A stretch of 64,000 nucleotides of DNA, from NCBI GenBank assembly GCA_029553165.1, contig JAKPCT010000291.1:29011-93010 (forward strand), read 5' to 3'. The number at the start of each line of letters is the position of its first letter. Positions within the stretch are counted from its first letter, which is position 1. The translations under genes and the position numbers were made by a program. This stretch comes from Bacillota bacterium. Lineage in GTDB: Bacteria > Bacillota > UBA4882 > UBA8346. Below the pieces are notes generated by a model, which saw only the letters and a list, made by a program, of their open reading frames with translations, did no database searches and was not told the DNA's origin. Positions 42,246 through 51,553 of this stretch are shown here, in pieces.

Positions 42246-44864
42246 ATGTTATCTGCAAATGAAATTCGACAGCAGTTTTTGGACTTTTTCCGCGAAAAAG
42301 ATCATACAATTGTGCCAAGCGCTTCGCTTGTGCCTCATAATGATCCGACATTAATCTTCACTAATGCCGGAATGAATCAATTTAAAGACGTTTTTTTAGG
42401 GACCGGCACCAGAAGTTACGTCAGAGCTGCCGATACGCAAAAGTGTATTCGCGTTAGCGGTAAGCACAACGACCTGGACGAAGTTGGACGGGATACCTAT
42501 CATCATACTTTCTTTGAGATGTTAGGGAACTGGTCGTTTGGAGATTATTATAAAAAAGAAGCGATTATCTGGGCGTGGGAGCTGTTAACCTCAAGATGGG
42601 GTTTGGAGAAAAGCAAGTTGTACGCGACAGTTCATCATACTGATGATGAGGCCGAACAGTTATGGAAAACCTACACCGATATTAATCCTGAACATGTGAT
42701 GCGATTTGGCGATAAGGATAACTTCTGGGAGATGGGTGATACCGGTCCATGTGGGCCGTGTTCTGAAATTCATATTGATTTGGGTCCTGAACGTTGCGAT
42801 AAAAGTCATATTCCAGGGCATGTCTGTAGTGTGAACGGAGGGTGTGCCCGATATATTGAACTTTGGAACCTGGTATTTATCCAATATAACCGGAAAGCTG
42901 ACGGAAGTCTCGAAGAACTGCCGAACAAACATGTTGATACAGGGATGGGTTTTGAGCGGATTGTCTCCGTTTTACAAGGGAAACGCTCTAATTATGATAT
43001 TGATTTGTTTGCCACACTCATTAAAGGGATTGAAACGGTAAGCAACAAGTCTTACCAGGACAGTGAAAACCAGGTGGCAATCAGAGTGATTGCTGACCAT
43101 ATTCGGGCATTATCGTTTGCGATTGCTGATGGTGCTTTACCGTCAAACGAGGGTAGAGGGTACGTTTTAAGACGCATCTTAAGAAGAGCGGCGCGTTTTG
43201 GCAGAACCTTAGGATTAACTGAGCCCTTTCTGTATAAGATTGTTCCTTATTTAGTGCTGGCAATGGGGGATGCTTTCCCGGAACTGAAACAGCAACAGAA
43301 CCATTGTGAATTGGTGATCAAAGCCGAAGAGGAGAGCTTTAACCGAACCTTAGATAAGGGAATAGAGCTCTTTGAGAATATTGCATCAAGATTGATTCAA
43401 CAACAATCATCAGTGGTTCCGGGTGTTGATGCATTTAAACTGTATGACACGTATGGATTCCCATTAGATCTTACTCAGCTGATGGCTGAAGAGAAGGGAT
43501 TAACCGTTGACCTGGAAGGTTTTAACCGTGAGATGGAAGAACAACGTTCCCGGGCGCGTGAAAGTGGCAAGTTTGTAATGGAAGAGCAGACCAGATGGGA
43601 GACGGTTAATGATCAGCCCCATTCGGTTTTCCGGGGTTACGAAAAACTTGAATGCCAATCGAATCTCTGTCTTTTTGGAGAAGATCAGGATTATTGGCAC
43701 CTGGTTTTTGCAGAAACACCTTTTTATGGCGAGTCCGGAGGGCAGATTGGCGATCAAGGGATTATCCGAGTTGATGGTAAGAACTATGAAGTTGCTGATA
43801 CCGTTCGTTTGAATGACCGGATTGTTCATCTGATTCAAAAAACAGGCGAATTTCCGAAGAACGCCAGCCAATTCATGTTGGCGGTCGATCGTGAACGCCG
43901 CAAGGCGATCGCTTGTAATCATACCGCAACCCATCTACTCCAAGCTGCGTTGCGCCAGGTAGTTGGTGATCATGTTCACCAGGCCGGGTCGTTGGTGACT
44001 CAAGAACGGTTGCGCTTCGACTTTACTCATTTTGAGAAAGTTACCACAGAGCAGTTGAACCAGATTGAAAATTTAGTGAACTCGGTAATTGGACAAGCTT
44101 TATCTGTCTGTGTGGAGCACCAGAGTTATGACGAGGCGATTCAGGCGGGAGCGATGGCGTTATTTGGTGAGAAATACGGTGACCAAGTAAGAGTAGTCAG
44201 TGTTGATAGTTTCAGCCGGGAGTTGTGTGGTGGTACGCATGTGTCAAATACTGCTGAGATCCGGATTTTTAGGATCATATCTGAAAGCAGTGTCGCTACC
44301 GGTGTTCGAAGAATTGAAGCGGTGACCGGAAGAGCGGCCCTCGACCTGATTAACAATGAGCGGATGGTCTTAAATGAAATCTGTAACCGATTAAAGACTG
44401 ACATCAACCAAGTTAATCAAAGGTTAATTAATTTAATTGATGATTATAATAAGAGTCAGAAAGCGTTACGGCAACTCAGTCAAAATGACACTGAAAATCA
44501 AGTGCAGGAATTATTTAAAGCGATAAAAGTAATTGGAGATGCCAAATATCTGGTTGCCCGGGTGGATAATTTGGGGATGGAGCATTTACGTGAAGCGATC
44601 GATAAGTTGCGTGACAAGATGGTGACCGGAGTGGCCTTGCTTGGTTCGGTGACCGATGATAAAGTGTCATTTGTGGTTGGAGTCACTAAAAATTTAACCG
44701 GTAAGATTCAAGCCGGAGCAATCATTAAACAAGTTGCTGCTGAAACCGGTGGCAGTGGTGGCGGACGGCCGGATCTTGCTCAAGCCGGAGGAAAAGATGC
44801 TAGCAAAATTGGCCAAGCTTTAGCGGTAGGAGAGCAACTGATTAAAGAATTATTAAGCAAGTGA
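42246..44864 (+). CDS. alaS: Alanyl-tRNA synthetase
   Basis: An 872-residue class II synthetase. The aminoacylation domain has FTNAGMNQFKD (motif 1 region), GRDTYHHTFFEMLGNWSFGDY, WNLVFIQYNR, and motif 3 with GMGFERI. The editing domain has HTATHLLQAAL with zinc-binding HxxxH and CGGTH, and the C-Ala domain ends with GGSGGGRPDLAQAGG. It charges tRNA-Ala and clears mischarged Ser and Gly. The ATG at 42246 lies 8 nt after AAGGAG. No T-box leader is seen, unusual for a synthetase gene in Bacillota. Confidence 0.98.
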   Translation: MLSANEIRQQFLDFFREKDHTIVPSASLVPHNDPTLIFTNAGMNQFKDVFLGTGTRSYVRAADTQKCIRVSGKHNDLDEVGRDTYHHTFFEMLGNWSFGDYYKKEAIIWAWELLTSRWGLEKSKLYATVHHTDDEAEQLWKTYTDINPEHVMRFGDKDNFWEMGDTGPCGPCSEIHIDLGPERCDKSHIPGHVCSVNGGCARYIELWNLVFIQYNRKADGSLEELPNKHVDTGMGFERIVSVLQGKRSNYDIDLFATLIKGIETVSNKSYQDSENQVAIRVIADHIRALSFAIADGALPSNEGRGYVLRRILRRAARFGRTLGLTEPFLYKIVPYLVLAMGDAFPELKQQQNHCELVIKAEEESFNRTLDKGIELFENIASRLIQQQSSVVPGVDAFKLYDTYGFPLDLTQLMAEEKGLTVDLEGFNREMEEQRSRARESGKFVMEEQTRWETVNDQPHSVFRGYEKLECQSNLCLFGEDQDYWHLVFAETPFYGESGGQIGDQGIIRVDGKNYEVADTVRLNDRIVHLIQKTGEFPKNASQFMLAVDRERRKAIACNHTATHLLQAALRQVVGDHVHQAGSLVTQERLRFDFTHFEKVTTEQLNQIENLVNSVIGQALSVCVEHQSYDEAIQAGAMALFGEKYGDQVRVVSVDSFSRELCGGTHVSNTAEIRIFRIISESSVATGVRRIEAVTGRAALDLINNERMVLNEICNRLKTDINQVNQRLINLIDDYNKSQKALRQLSQNDTENQVQELFKAIKVIGDAKYLVARVDNLGMEHLREAIDKLRDKMVTGVALLGSVTDDKVSFVVGVTKNLTGKIQAGAIIKQVAAETGGSGGGRPDLAQAGGKDASKIGQALAVGEQLIKELLSK

Positions 44865-44900
44865 TAGTCCTGATACCAATAATAGGAGTGAGCCTAAAAA

Positions 44901-45719
44901 TTGTACTTGGTTGATTATCATGTTCATACTATTCGGTGCGGTCATGCTTGCGGTGATGACCGGGAATATATCGAGGTGGCAATTGCTAAAGGTTTAAAGG
45001 AGATTGGTTTTTCTGATCATGTGCCTCGTTTTTACAGTCCGCCTAATCCCAATTTACCGGTGACAGAGCGGGGGATGGATGAGGTTGAGCTTGAAGGGTA
45101 TGTCGAATCAGTATTAAAGTACCGCTCGGAATATAAGGAGATTAAGATCAAGCTGGGATTAGAGATTGATTATGTACCTGGTTGGGAAGAACGGATTGAG
45201 GAGTTTGCTAAGAAATATCCTTGGGACTATCTGATTGGCTCGGTGCATTTTGTTCCAGAGTGGAATTATGAATATATTTTGCGGGAGAAGGAGCATGGCC
45301 CTGAAGAGATTTTCCCCCGTTATTTTGCATTAGTAGCTGAAGCAGCAGAGAGTGGTCTGTTTGATATCTTAGGACATATTGACTTGCCGAAGCGGGCCTT
45401 TAGAACGTTATCACCGGAGGTCATGCAGGAGTTATATCAACAGTTGTCACGAAGAATCGGCACAAGTGCGGTAGTTGAACTGAATTCGTATGGGATTCGT
45501 AGCTCCAAATTAGGTAATGGAGAGATTTATCCCAACTTGGAATTATTAAAACTTTGTCGGCACAATAATGTCAAAGTGACATTGGGTTCTGATGCCCATC
45601 GGCCTCAAGATGTCGGGACAGATTACGATAAAGTAAGCGAAATCTTGGAAGCTGCCGGTTACGATCAAATAGTTACTTTTAATGGACGTAAACAAGAATT
45701 GCAATCTTGGAAGGCTTGA
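44901..45719 (+). CDS. hisJ: Histidinol-phosphatase, PHP family (HisJ/HisK-like)
   Basis: A 272-residue PHP-domain protein. The first metal motif is DYHVHTIRCGHA (residues 5-16), then GFSDHVP, GLEIDY, GSVHFV, GHIDL and the closing LGSDAHRP. These residues bind a trinuclear metal centre. The expected reaction is histidinol phosphate to histidinol, the penultimate histidine step. No other his gene is in the window, so a different phosphoester substrate is possible. It starts with TTG 44901 behind AGGAGTGAG. Confidence 0.88.
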   Translation: MYLVDYHVHTIRCGHACGDDREYIEVAIAKGLKEIGFSDHVPRFYSPPNPNLPVTERGMDEVELEGYVESVLKYRSEYKEIKIKLGLEIDYVPGWEERIEEFAKKYPWDYLIGSVHFVPEWNYEYILREKEHGPEEIFPRYFALVAEAAESGLFDILGHIDLPKRAFRTLSPEVMQELYQQLSRRIGTSAVVELNSYGIRSSKLGNGEIYPNLELLKLCRHNNVKVTLGSDAHRPQDVGTDYDKVSEILEAAGYDQIVTFNGRKQELQSWKA

Positions 45720-45722
45720 ATT

Positions 45723-45747
45723 AGGGATTATAATCCCTATTTTTTTT
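45723..45747 (+). terminator. Terminator after the histidinol-phosphatase gene
   Basis: AGGGATTA and TAATCCCT stem with a T tract. Confidence 0.9.
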
Positions 45748-45825
45748 GGTTTGAAGTATAATCATGATGATTGTTTCCGATACTGATTTCAAACAGTAGA
45801 GATTAGTAGCGGGAGGTTATGAATC

Positions 45826-46578
45826 ATGAAACAATTTTTACTGAAATTATTGATGGCGGGAATTTTTCTGATTTTATTTTCATTTAAATTTACTGATGTA
45901 TCAATTGGGGAGCGGATTTATGAACATCCGTTGGAAACTGCTTGGGAGGCCAGCGGACTCAAATTACAGTCAATAACCACTGAAAGTTGGATGAAGCTCA
46001 ATGACCGATGGTTAACTGCCTATGAATTGAAAGAGTTAGCTAATAATATTAAGGAAAAACTGGATCTTAAAACAACAACTGAGGTGATCAGTGGCGACCA
46101 GGGAGAATTGAGTTATGCTTCATTTGAAGGGATCCAAGATGATAAAACTGTGATTACCGTAACATTGCAATCAAGCCGCAGTGATTACCTGAACGAAACC
46201 CAACTGGGGATCCATACGGTTAATAACAGTAAGCTCAAAAACCTGCGTCAATATCTGAATGGTCTTAAGAAGACGATTACTGGGTTCAGTAACAGTTTGA
46301 GTATTAATTTTGCAATTATCTTGGCCGGAGAATATCATGGCAAGATGGGTAGGAGTTTAGTAAAAGAGATCAGCGGTAAGATGTTTAGAAAACTAGAAGC
46401 CGAACAGGTAGATTTAATCTTTGAGAATGAGGGGAATATAGCAAGAGGGTACAGTACTTTATTAAGTGAGCCAAATACGCTGCAAAAAAGCGCTTTCAAT
46501 ATTGAACTGACTACAATCTATGATCAGTCCCGGAATATAACGGAAGTGGTGTTGGCTAGTCCGGGGGGTAATAAGTAA
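45826..46578 (+). CDS. YwmB-like exported protein
   Basis: A 250-residue protein. A signal peptide (about 4-22) is followed by two alpha/beta halves typical of YwmB (a family with a TATA-binding-protein-like fold): WLTAYELKELANNIKEKL in the first and RGYSTLL then NIELTTIYDQSRNITEVVLASPGG at the end. YwmB occurs in spore-forming Firmicutes, often near spoIID or murAA; its function is unknown. The ribosome site is GGGAGG. Confidence 0.7.
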   Translation: MKQFLLKLLMAGIFLILFSFKFTDVSIGERIYEHPLETAWEASGLKLQSITTESWMKLNDRWLTAYELKELANNIKEKLDLKTTTEVISGDQGELSYASFEGIQDDKTVITVTLQSSRSDYLNETQLGIHTVNNSKLKNLRQYLNGLKKTITGFSNSLSINFAIILAGEYHGKMGRSLVKEISGKMFRKLEAEQVDLIFENEGNIARGYSTLLSEPNTLQKSAFNIELTTIYDQSRNITEVVLASPGGNK

Positions 46579-46650
46579 TATAAATTCTGTTTTGAGCTTT
46601 CTTTTGCTTCATAAGTGATGAATTTTTGATCTAGCGGTTAAGCTGGTTGG

Positions 46651-46679
46651 TTGCTGTTGCAAATGCGCTATGATATAAT
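46651..46679 (+). promoter_or_regulatory. Promoter of the Nif3-coaX-hflX-dus operon
   Basis: TTGCTG (46651-46656), a 17-bp spacer and consensus TATAAT (46674-46679), 55 bp before the first start. Confidence 0.8.
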
Positions 46680-46734
46680 AAAATGAAATTTATTTTACGG
46701 TAGAAGTTGTCCTTTGAGAGAGGGTGGAGCGTAG

Positions 46735-47529
46735 ATGGAGGTTCAAACCCTTATCGATATATTGTTGGAGTTAGCGCCGGGGCTTGCAGAATCTAGTTTG
46801 GAGAGTATCAAGAATTTTCCCAGAGCCATCAAAAAAATTGGAGTCTGTATTGATCCCACGGAACAAAATATTCTGGAAGCAATAAATAAACATTTTGATT
46901 TGATTATTTCATATCATCCCTGGTATGGTGAGGCCAGGAGTAATGTTGACAATAAGAAACTTAAAATCATATCGTTACATACAAGCTGGGATAATGCACC
47001 GGAGGGAATTAACTACACATTTGCCAGAGCGATTGAGTTGGACAAGCTGGTATTGAAAGATAATATTCTCTATGGGGAAGTGGATCTAAGTTTCCGGGAT
47101 TTACTTGAACATTGCCAAAGAGTTCTGGATTTAAATGTCCTGCCGAACTATGGTGATCTAAAAAATAAAGTTAAAAAGGTTGCCTTGTATGCGGGTTCGG
47201 GATTTTTACCCTTTAATAAAAATCTGTGGGAAACTTGTTTGCTCAATGGTTGTGATACAATAATTTCCGGAGAATTAAGTATCCTGCCAATCAGGTTTGC
47301 GGCATGTTACCGGCTGAACTTGATTGATGTTGGCCATTGTACAATTGCCAAACCGGGGATGCAGCATCTGACAGAGTTATTAAAAGTGCGTTTGCAGGAA
47401 CATAACTGTCAGGTGGAGTTCTTAAAAGACTATTATTCTTGTAATTATTATACTAAGAGTTACATTTTACAACAGGATGATTCGGAGGAATCCTTACCGT
47501 TGTTTTCATTTTTTGAAAGGATTGGGTGA
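46735..47529 (+). CDS. Nif3-like (YbgI/YqfO) protein with degenerate metal site
   Basis: A 264-residue protein with the Nif3 layout: DPTEQNILEAI (40-50), DLIISYHP, ISLHTSWD (79-86), GINYTFARAIEL, AGSGFLPF, ISGELS, and IDVGHCTIAKPG (198-208). The family binds two metal ions through HH, H, D and HxxxE. Here the first His is Y60 and the final Glu is A205, while H61, H82, D86 and H201 remain. It may therefore bind one metal or none. Named relatives act as GTP cyclohydrolase-like or putative hydrolases, with unclear function. It is first in the operon, 6 bp before coaX. Confidence 0.8.
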   Translation: MEVQTLIDILLELAPGLAESSLESIKNFPRAIKKIGVCIDPTEQNILEAINKHFDLIISYHPWYGEARSNVDNKKLKIISLHTSWDNAPEGINYTFARAIELDKLVLKDNILYGEVDLSFRDLLEHCQRVLDLNVLPNYGDLKNKVKKVALYAGSGFLPFNKNLWETCLLNGCDTIISGELSILPIRFAACYRLNLIDVGHCTIAKPGMQHLTELLKVRLQEHNCQVEFLKDYYSCNYYTKSYILQQDDSEESLPLFSFFERIG

Positions 47530-47535
47530 GCAGTT

Positions 47536-48306
47536 TTGCTATTAGTGTTTGATATTGGCAATACTCAAATAGTTACCGGATTATATCAAGATCAAGAGTT
47601 AATTGCTAATTGGCGGATCCAGACGGATCGTAATAAAACAGCTGATGAATATGGAATTTTATTAAAGTCGTTTTTAATTGATCAAAACCTCCAGGCTACT
47701 GCAGTTAAAGCAGCGATTATCTCCAGTGTTGTGCCTCCGGTTACCGGAACAATTGAGAAGATGATTCAACGCTACTTTGGCGTTGAAACGTTGCTGGTAG
47801 GACCAGAGATTAGGACTGACTTGAATATTAAATATGAAAATCCGCGGGAGGTAGGTGCCGATCGGATTGTTAATGCTGTTGCTGGGATTAAGCTTTACGG
47901 CGCTCCGTTAATCATTGTTGATTTTGGAACTGCGACCACCTTTTGTGCGATCGCTGAAAATGGTGACTATTTAGGTGGCGCGATTGCTCCGGGTTTGGGA
48001 ATTGCCAGTGAGGCTTTGTTTCTTCGGACTGCAAAACTACCCCGGATTGAATTGATAAAACCAAAGAATGCAATCGGCCAAAATACGGTTAGCAGTATGC
48101 AATCAGGTTTATACTATGGGTATATCGGTCTGGTTGAAGCGATGATTAAACGGTTTAAATCTGAAATGAATGCCAATCCCCGGGTAATTGCGACCGGAGG
48201 AATTGCAGATTTAATAGCCGGTGATACGGAGTTGTTCGATGCGATCAATCCTTATTTAACATTAGAAGGGTTACGAATAATCTATGAATTAAATCAAACC
48301 AGTTGA
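47536..48306 (+). CDS. coaX: Type III pantothenate kinase
   Basis: A 256-residue ASKHA-fold kinase. DIGNTQIVTGLY (5-16) is the phosphate-binding motif. ENPREVGADRIVNAVAG (about 106-122) holds the catalytic Asp, DFGTATTF binds ATP, and GGAIAPGL with the later ATGGIA complete the set. It phosphorylates pantothenate, the first step of CoA synthesis, and as type III needs a monovalent cation and is not feedback inhibited by CoA. It starts with TTG after GGGTGAG. Confidence 0.96.
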   Translation: MLLVFDIGNTQIVTGLYQDQELIANWRIQTDRNKTADEYGILLKSFLIDQNLQATAVKAAIISSVVPPVTGTIEKMIQRYFGVETLLVGPEIRTDLNIKYENPREVGADRIVNAVAGIKLYGAPLIIVDFGTATTFCAIAENGDYLGGAIAPGLGIASEALFLRTAKLPRIELIKPKNAIGQNTVSSMQSGLYYGYIGLVEAMIKRFKSEMNANPRVIATGGIADLIAGDTELFDAINPYLTLEGLRIIYELNQTS

Positions 48307-48319
48307 TTGAAGAGGTTAA

Positions 48320-49540
48320 ATGGAAAAAGCAATCTTAATAGCAGCATCAAATTCATTTACCGAATTTCAATGGAATGAATTTAAAGAATTGGTTACCACT
48401 GCCGGTGCCGAAGAAGTGGTAAGGGTGGTCCAGGATCGAAGCAAACCCGATCCGGCTTATTTTATTGGTTACGGCAAAGCGCAGTTGTTAGCAGAGCTGG
48501 TCCGTGATACCGGGGCAGGGTTAGTGATTGCGATCCAGGAGCTGTCTCCGGTTCAAATTCGGAATTTAGAAAATTTGACCAGTGTCAGAGTAATTGATCG
48601 TACGGCATTGATTTTAGACATCTTTGCGCAACGGGCATTAACTAAAGAAGGTAAGATCCAAGTAGAATTGGCACAGTTAAATTACTTGTTGCCGAGGATT
48701 AGCGGGGTTAGCGGTTATTCCCGGACCGGTGGAGGTATCGGTAACCGAGGACCCGGTGAAACAAAGTTAGAGTTAGACCGGCGGCGGATTCGAGATAAGA
48801 TTGCCGACTTGCGCCGGGAGTTGGCGGAGATCGAAAAAAACCGTAGTATCCAGCGGAAACAGCGAGAAAAAAATGAAATCCCGACAATTGCATTGATTGG
48901 ATATACCAATTCCGGAAAGTCGACCCTTTTTAATCGTTTAACGGAAGCGGCAGTACCGGCAAATAACCGGTTGTTTGACACATTAGATCCAATTGCCCGT
49001 AAAATTACACTTGATAATAAATCGTATATTATCTTAGATACTGTCGGTTTTGTAAGTGATCTGCCCCATCAATTGGTTGCTGCGTTTAAATCAACATTGG
49101 AGGAGACAGTACGTTCTTCATTGTTACTCCATGTGATGGACTGCAGTAATCCAAATTTGGAAGAACAATTTCAGGCGGTACAGCAGGTTATTAAGGAATT
49201 AAAGATTGAAAACACTCCGATTATCAACGTTTTAAATAAAGTTGATCGATTAGAATCAGAACATTTATTATCCCGTTTAGTGAAAGAATGGTCAGCGGTT
49301 GCAATATCGGCGCAAAGTGGTTTTGGAATCGAAGTTTTGATTGATTTAATGATGGAGGAATTAACCCCAAAGGTTAAGACTTGTCAATTGTTGATTCCTT
49401 ATCGTGATGCCGGATTATTGGATCTGTTGCACCAAAAAAGCCGGATTTTATTTAAGGAATACGCGGCTGATGGTATCAGAATAACTGCCGAGATCGAACC
49501 GCAAATTTATTCAAAATGTGAACCGTTTATTCAAGTTTGA
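48320..49540 (+). CDS. hflX: GTPase HflX
   Basis: A 406-residue protein. The N-terminal HflX domain has the glycine-rich GGGIGNRGPGETKLE (about 136-150), then the helical RRRIRDKIADLRRELAEIEK. The G domain follows with G1 GYTNSGKST (about 194-202), G3 DTVGF and G4 NKVD. HflX splits 70S ribosomes and rescues stalled ones under stress. It is 13 bp behind coaX in the same operon. Confidence 0.97.
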   Translation: MEKAILIAASNSFTEFQWNEFKELVTTAGAEEVVRVVQDRSKPDPAYFIGYGKAQLLAELVRDTGAGLVIAIQELSPVQIRNLENLTSVRVIDRTALILDIFAQRALTKEGKIQVELAQLNYLLPRISGVSGYSRTGGGIGNRGPGETKLELDRRRIRDKIADLRRELAEIEKNRSIQRKQREKNEIPTIALIGYTNSGKSTLFNRLTEAAVPANNRLFDTLDPIARKITLDNKSYIILDTVGFVSDLPHQLVAAFKSTLEETVRSSLLLHVMDCSNPNLEEQFQAVQQVIKELKIENTPIINVLNKVDRLESEHLLSRLVKEWSAVAISAQSGFGIEVLIDLMMEELTPKVKTCQLLIPYRDAGLLDLLHQKSRILFKEYAADGIRITAEIEPQIYSKCEPFIQV

Positions 49541-49582
49541 AAGCTCTCCGCCGCTGTTAGATAGGAAGATTATTAACATACA

Positions 49583-50572
49583 ATGAAATTACAAATTGGC
49601 GATGTTACTTTACCAAACAATATAATTTTAGCACCAATGGCAGGTGTAACTGATGCTCCGTTCCGGAGAATTGTCCGCATCTATCATCAGGGATTGGTAT
49701 CAGGAGAGATGGTCAGTGCTACCGCACTCCACTACCAGAGCAAACGCACTCAAGAATTGATAATGGTGAGAGCGGAAGAACATCCGGTGAGCGTCCAAAT
49801 CTTTGGTTCTAATCCGCAGATTATGGCTGAAGCCGCGCGGGTCATCGAAGCGCAGGGTGCTGATATTATTGATATTAATATGGGTTGTCCGGTCCCGAAG
49901 GTAGTTAAGAATAACGAAGGAGCAGCTTTGCTGCGGGATCTGCCATTGGCTGCGAAGATTATTGCCGCAGTGGTTGCTGCAGTTAACATACCGGTAACCG
50001 TCAAGTGCCGGTTAGGGTGGGACGACGCCAATTTTGTCGCACCCGAGCTGGCTAAGATTGCTGCTGATAATGGTGCGAAAGCGATTACGGTCCACGGGAG
50101 AACCAGAAATCAGTTTTATCAGGGTAAAGCTGATTGGCAAAAGATTAGCATCGTTAAACAGCAGACTTCCATACCGGTGATTGGTAATGGAGATATTGAT
50201 TCACCTCAAGCGGCCAGGTTGATCATTGAACAGACGCATTGTGATGGGGTCATGATTGGTCAGGCGGCTATGGGACATCCTTGGCTCTTTAAACAGGTGG
50301 CAGCTTATCTTGAAGAGGGTCAACTGCTTGCAGATCCTGATTTACACGAGAAGTTTACAGTGATTAACCATCACCTTGACTGGCAGATTGATTATGCCGG
50401 GGTTGAGCGGGGAGTTAAAGAGATGCGAAAGCATTTTGCCTGGTATTTTAAGGGACTGCCGGGAGCGGCGGCATTTCGCGATCGTATTAACCATTTGAAG
50501 ACTTTAGCTGAAGTAAAAGATGAATTGGCATCTTTTGCAGCGAGTTTAGGGATTTTGGGGATATTTGAGTGA
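49583..50572 (+). CDS. dusB: tRNA-dihydrouridine synthase (DusB-type)
   Basis: A 329-residue FMN enzyme with a TIM barrel beginning NNIILAPMAGVTDAPFR. Active-site Cys lies in DINMGCPVPKVVKN (about residue 99), and the flavin motif is GNGDI with VMIGQAAMG. It reduces specific uridines in the tRNA D-loop using NADPH. It sits 42 bp behind hflX and is probably in the same operon. Confidence 0.96.
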   Translation: MKLQIGDVTLPNNIILAPMAGVTDAPFRRIVRIYHQGLVSGEMVSATALHYQSKRTQELIMVRAEEHPVSVQIFGSNPQIMAEAARVIEAQGADIIDINMGCPVPKVVKNNEGAALLRDLPLAAKIIAAVVAAVNIPVTVKCRLGWDDANFVAPELAKIAADNGAKAITVHGRTRNQFYQGKADWQKISIVKQQTSIPVIGNGDIDSPQAARLIIEQTHCDGVMIGQAAMGHPWLFKQVAAYLEEGQLLADPDLHEKFTVINHHLDWQIDYAGVERGVKEMRKHFAWYFKGLPGAAAFRDRINHLKTLAEVKDELASFAASLGILGIFE

Positions 50573-50585
50573 AAGAGGGATTTAC

Positions 50586-51491
50586 TTGAAACGGATAGTC
50601 AGTGTTAGTATCGGTAGTTCAAGCCGTGATCATCGGGCCGAGGTTGAATTTCTTGGAGAACCTGTAGTTGTCGAAAGAATCGGAACCGATGGCAGTCTCG
50701 AACGGGCCGTGAAGATGATTGAAGAATTAGATGGTAAAGTTGATGCATTTGGGATTGGAGGCATGGACCTTTACTTGTATGCCGGTAAGAAACGCTATAC
50801 AGTTAGAGATGCTGCTAAACTTGCAAACGCAGCGAAGAAGACGCCGATAGTTGATGGAAGCGGGCTTAAAAATACTTTGGAACGTCGAGTGGTCCATTAT
50901 CTTGAAGAACAATTAAAATTAAAACTGGCGCAGCACAAAGTATTAATGGTTTCAGCGGTGGACCGTTTTGGAATGGCTGAAGCTTTTGATGCTTATCAAT
51001 GTAAGATTCTTTTTGGTGATTTAATCTTTGGCTTGGGATTGCCAATACCAATTCGGAAGCTGAAAAATTTAAATAAACTGGCGTCGACTTTATTACCAGT
51101 CCTTACAAAGTTACCATTCAAATTACTCTATCCTGTTGGTTCAAAACAAGATCAAAATGAAGTCAAATATTCAAAATATTATTACGATGCTGATATTATT
51201 GCGGGCGATTTTATCTTTATCAAAAAATATATGCCACTTGAAATGAAGGGTAAAATAATTGTAACCAATACTGTTACAGCTAAAGACATTGAAGAATTAA
51301 AACGGCGGGGAGTCAGTTTGCTGGTGACATCAACTCCTGAAATGATGGGCCGTTCATTTGGTACCAATGTAATGGAAGCACTGTTAGTCGCCTATTCAAA
51401 TAAAAAAAGATCCGAAGAGTTGCAGGAAGAAGATTATCTGAGTCTGTTAGAGAAGTTACAATTTCAGCCCAGGGTCGTCAATCTAAACTAG
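50586..51491 (+). CDS. Quinate 5-dehydrogenase-like protein (uncertain function)
   Basis: A 301-residue protein that resembles entries named quinate 5-dehydrogenase in clostridia: KRIVSVSIGSSSRDHRAEVEF at the start, VERIGTDGSLERAVKMI, DAFGIGGMDLYLYAGKKRYT, TPIVDGSGLKNTLERRV, and a C-terminal LLVTSTPEMMGRSFGTNVMEA. No classical GxGxxG Rossmann loop is obvious, so the name rests on annotation tradition. TTG 50586 sits about 5 nt from AAGAGGGA, 13 bp after dus. Together with the next gene it forms a pair worth testing. Confidence 0.6.
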   Translation: MKRIVSVSIGSSSRDHRAEVEFLGEPVVVERIGTDGSLERAVKMIEELDGKVDAFGIGGMDLYLYAGKKRYTVRDAAKLANAAKKTPIVDGSGLKNTLERRVVHYLEEQLKLKLAQHKVLMVSAVDRFGMAEAFDAYQCKILFGDLIFGLGLPIPIRKLKNLNKLASTLLPVLTKLPFKLLYPVGSKQDQNEVKYSKYYYDADIIAGDFIFIKKYMPLEMKGKIIVTNTVTAKDIEELKRRGVSLLVTSTPEMMGRSFGTNVMEALLVAYSNKKRSEELQEEDYLSLLEKLQFQPRVVNLN

Positions 51492-51504
51492 TTATAACTA
51501 CCTG

Positions 51505-51552
51505 CCGCCTCACATAAAATAAACTAGGGTAATCAGCCGGAGGCGGTTTTTT
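51505..51552 (+). terminator. Terminator hairpin overlapping the ribosome site of the next gene
   Basis: CCGCCTC (51505-51511) and GAGGCGG (51540-51546) pair across a 28-nt loop, with TTTTTT directly before the ATG at 51554. The right arm is also the SD of the following gene. Confidence 0.7.
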
Positions 51553-51553
51553 G

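Noticed and set aside
42660..43934. Several long minus-strand frames inside alaS
   Set aside because: They are antisense shadows of a well-conserved synthetase and have no ribosome sites or family features.
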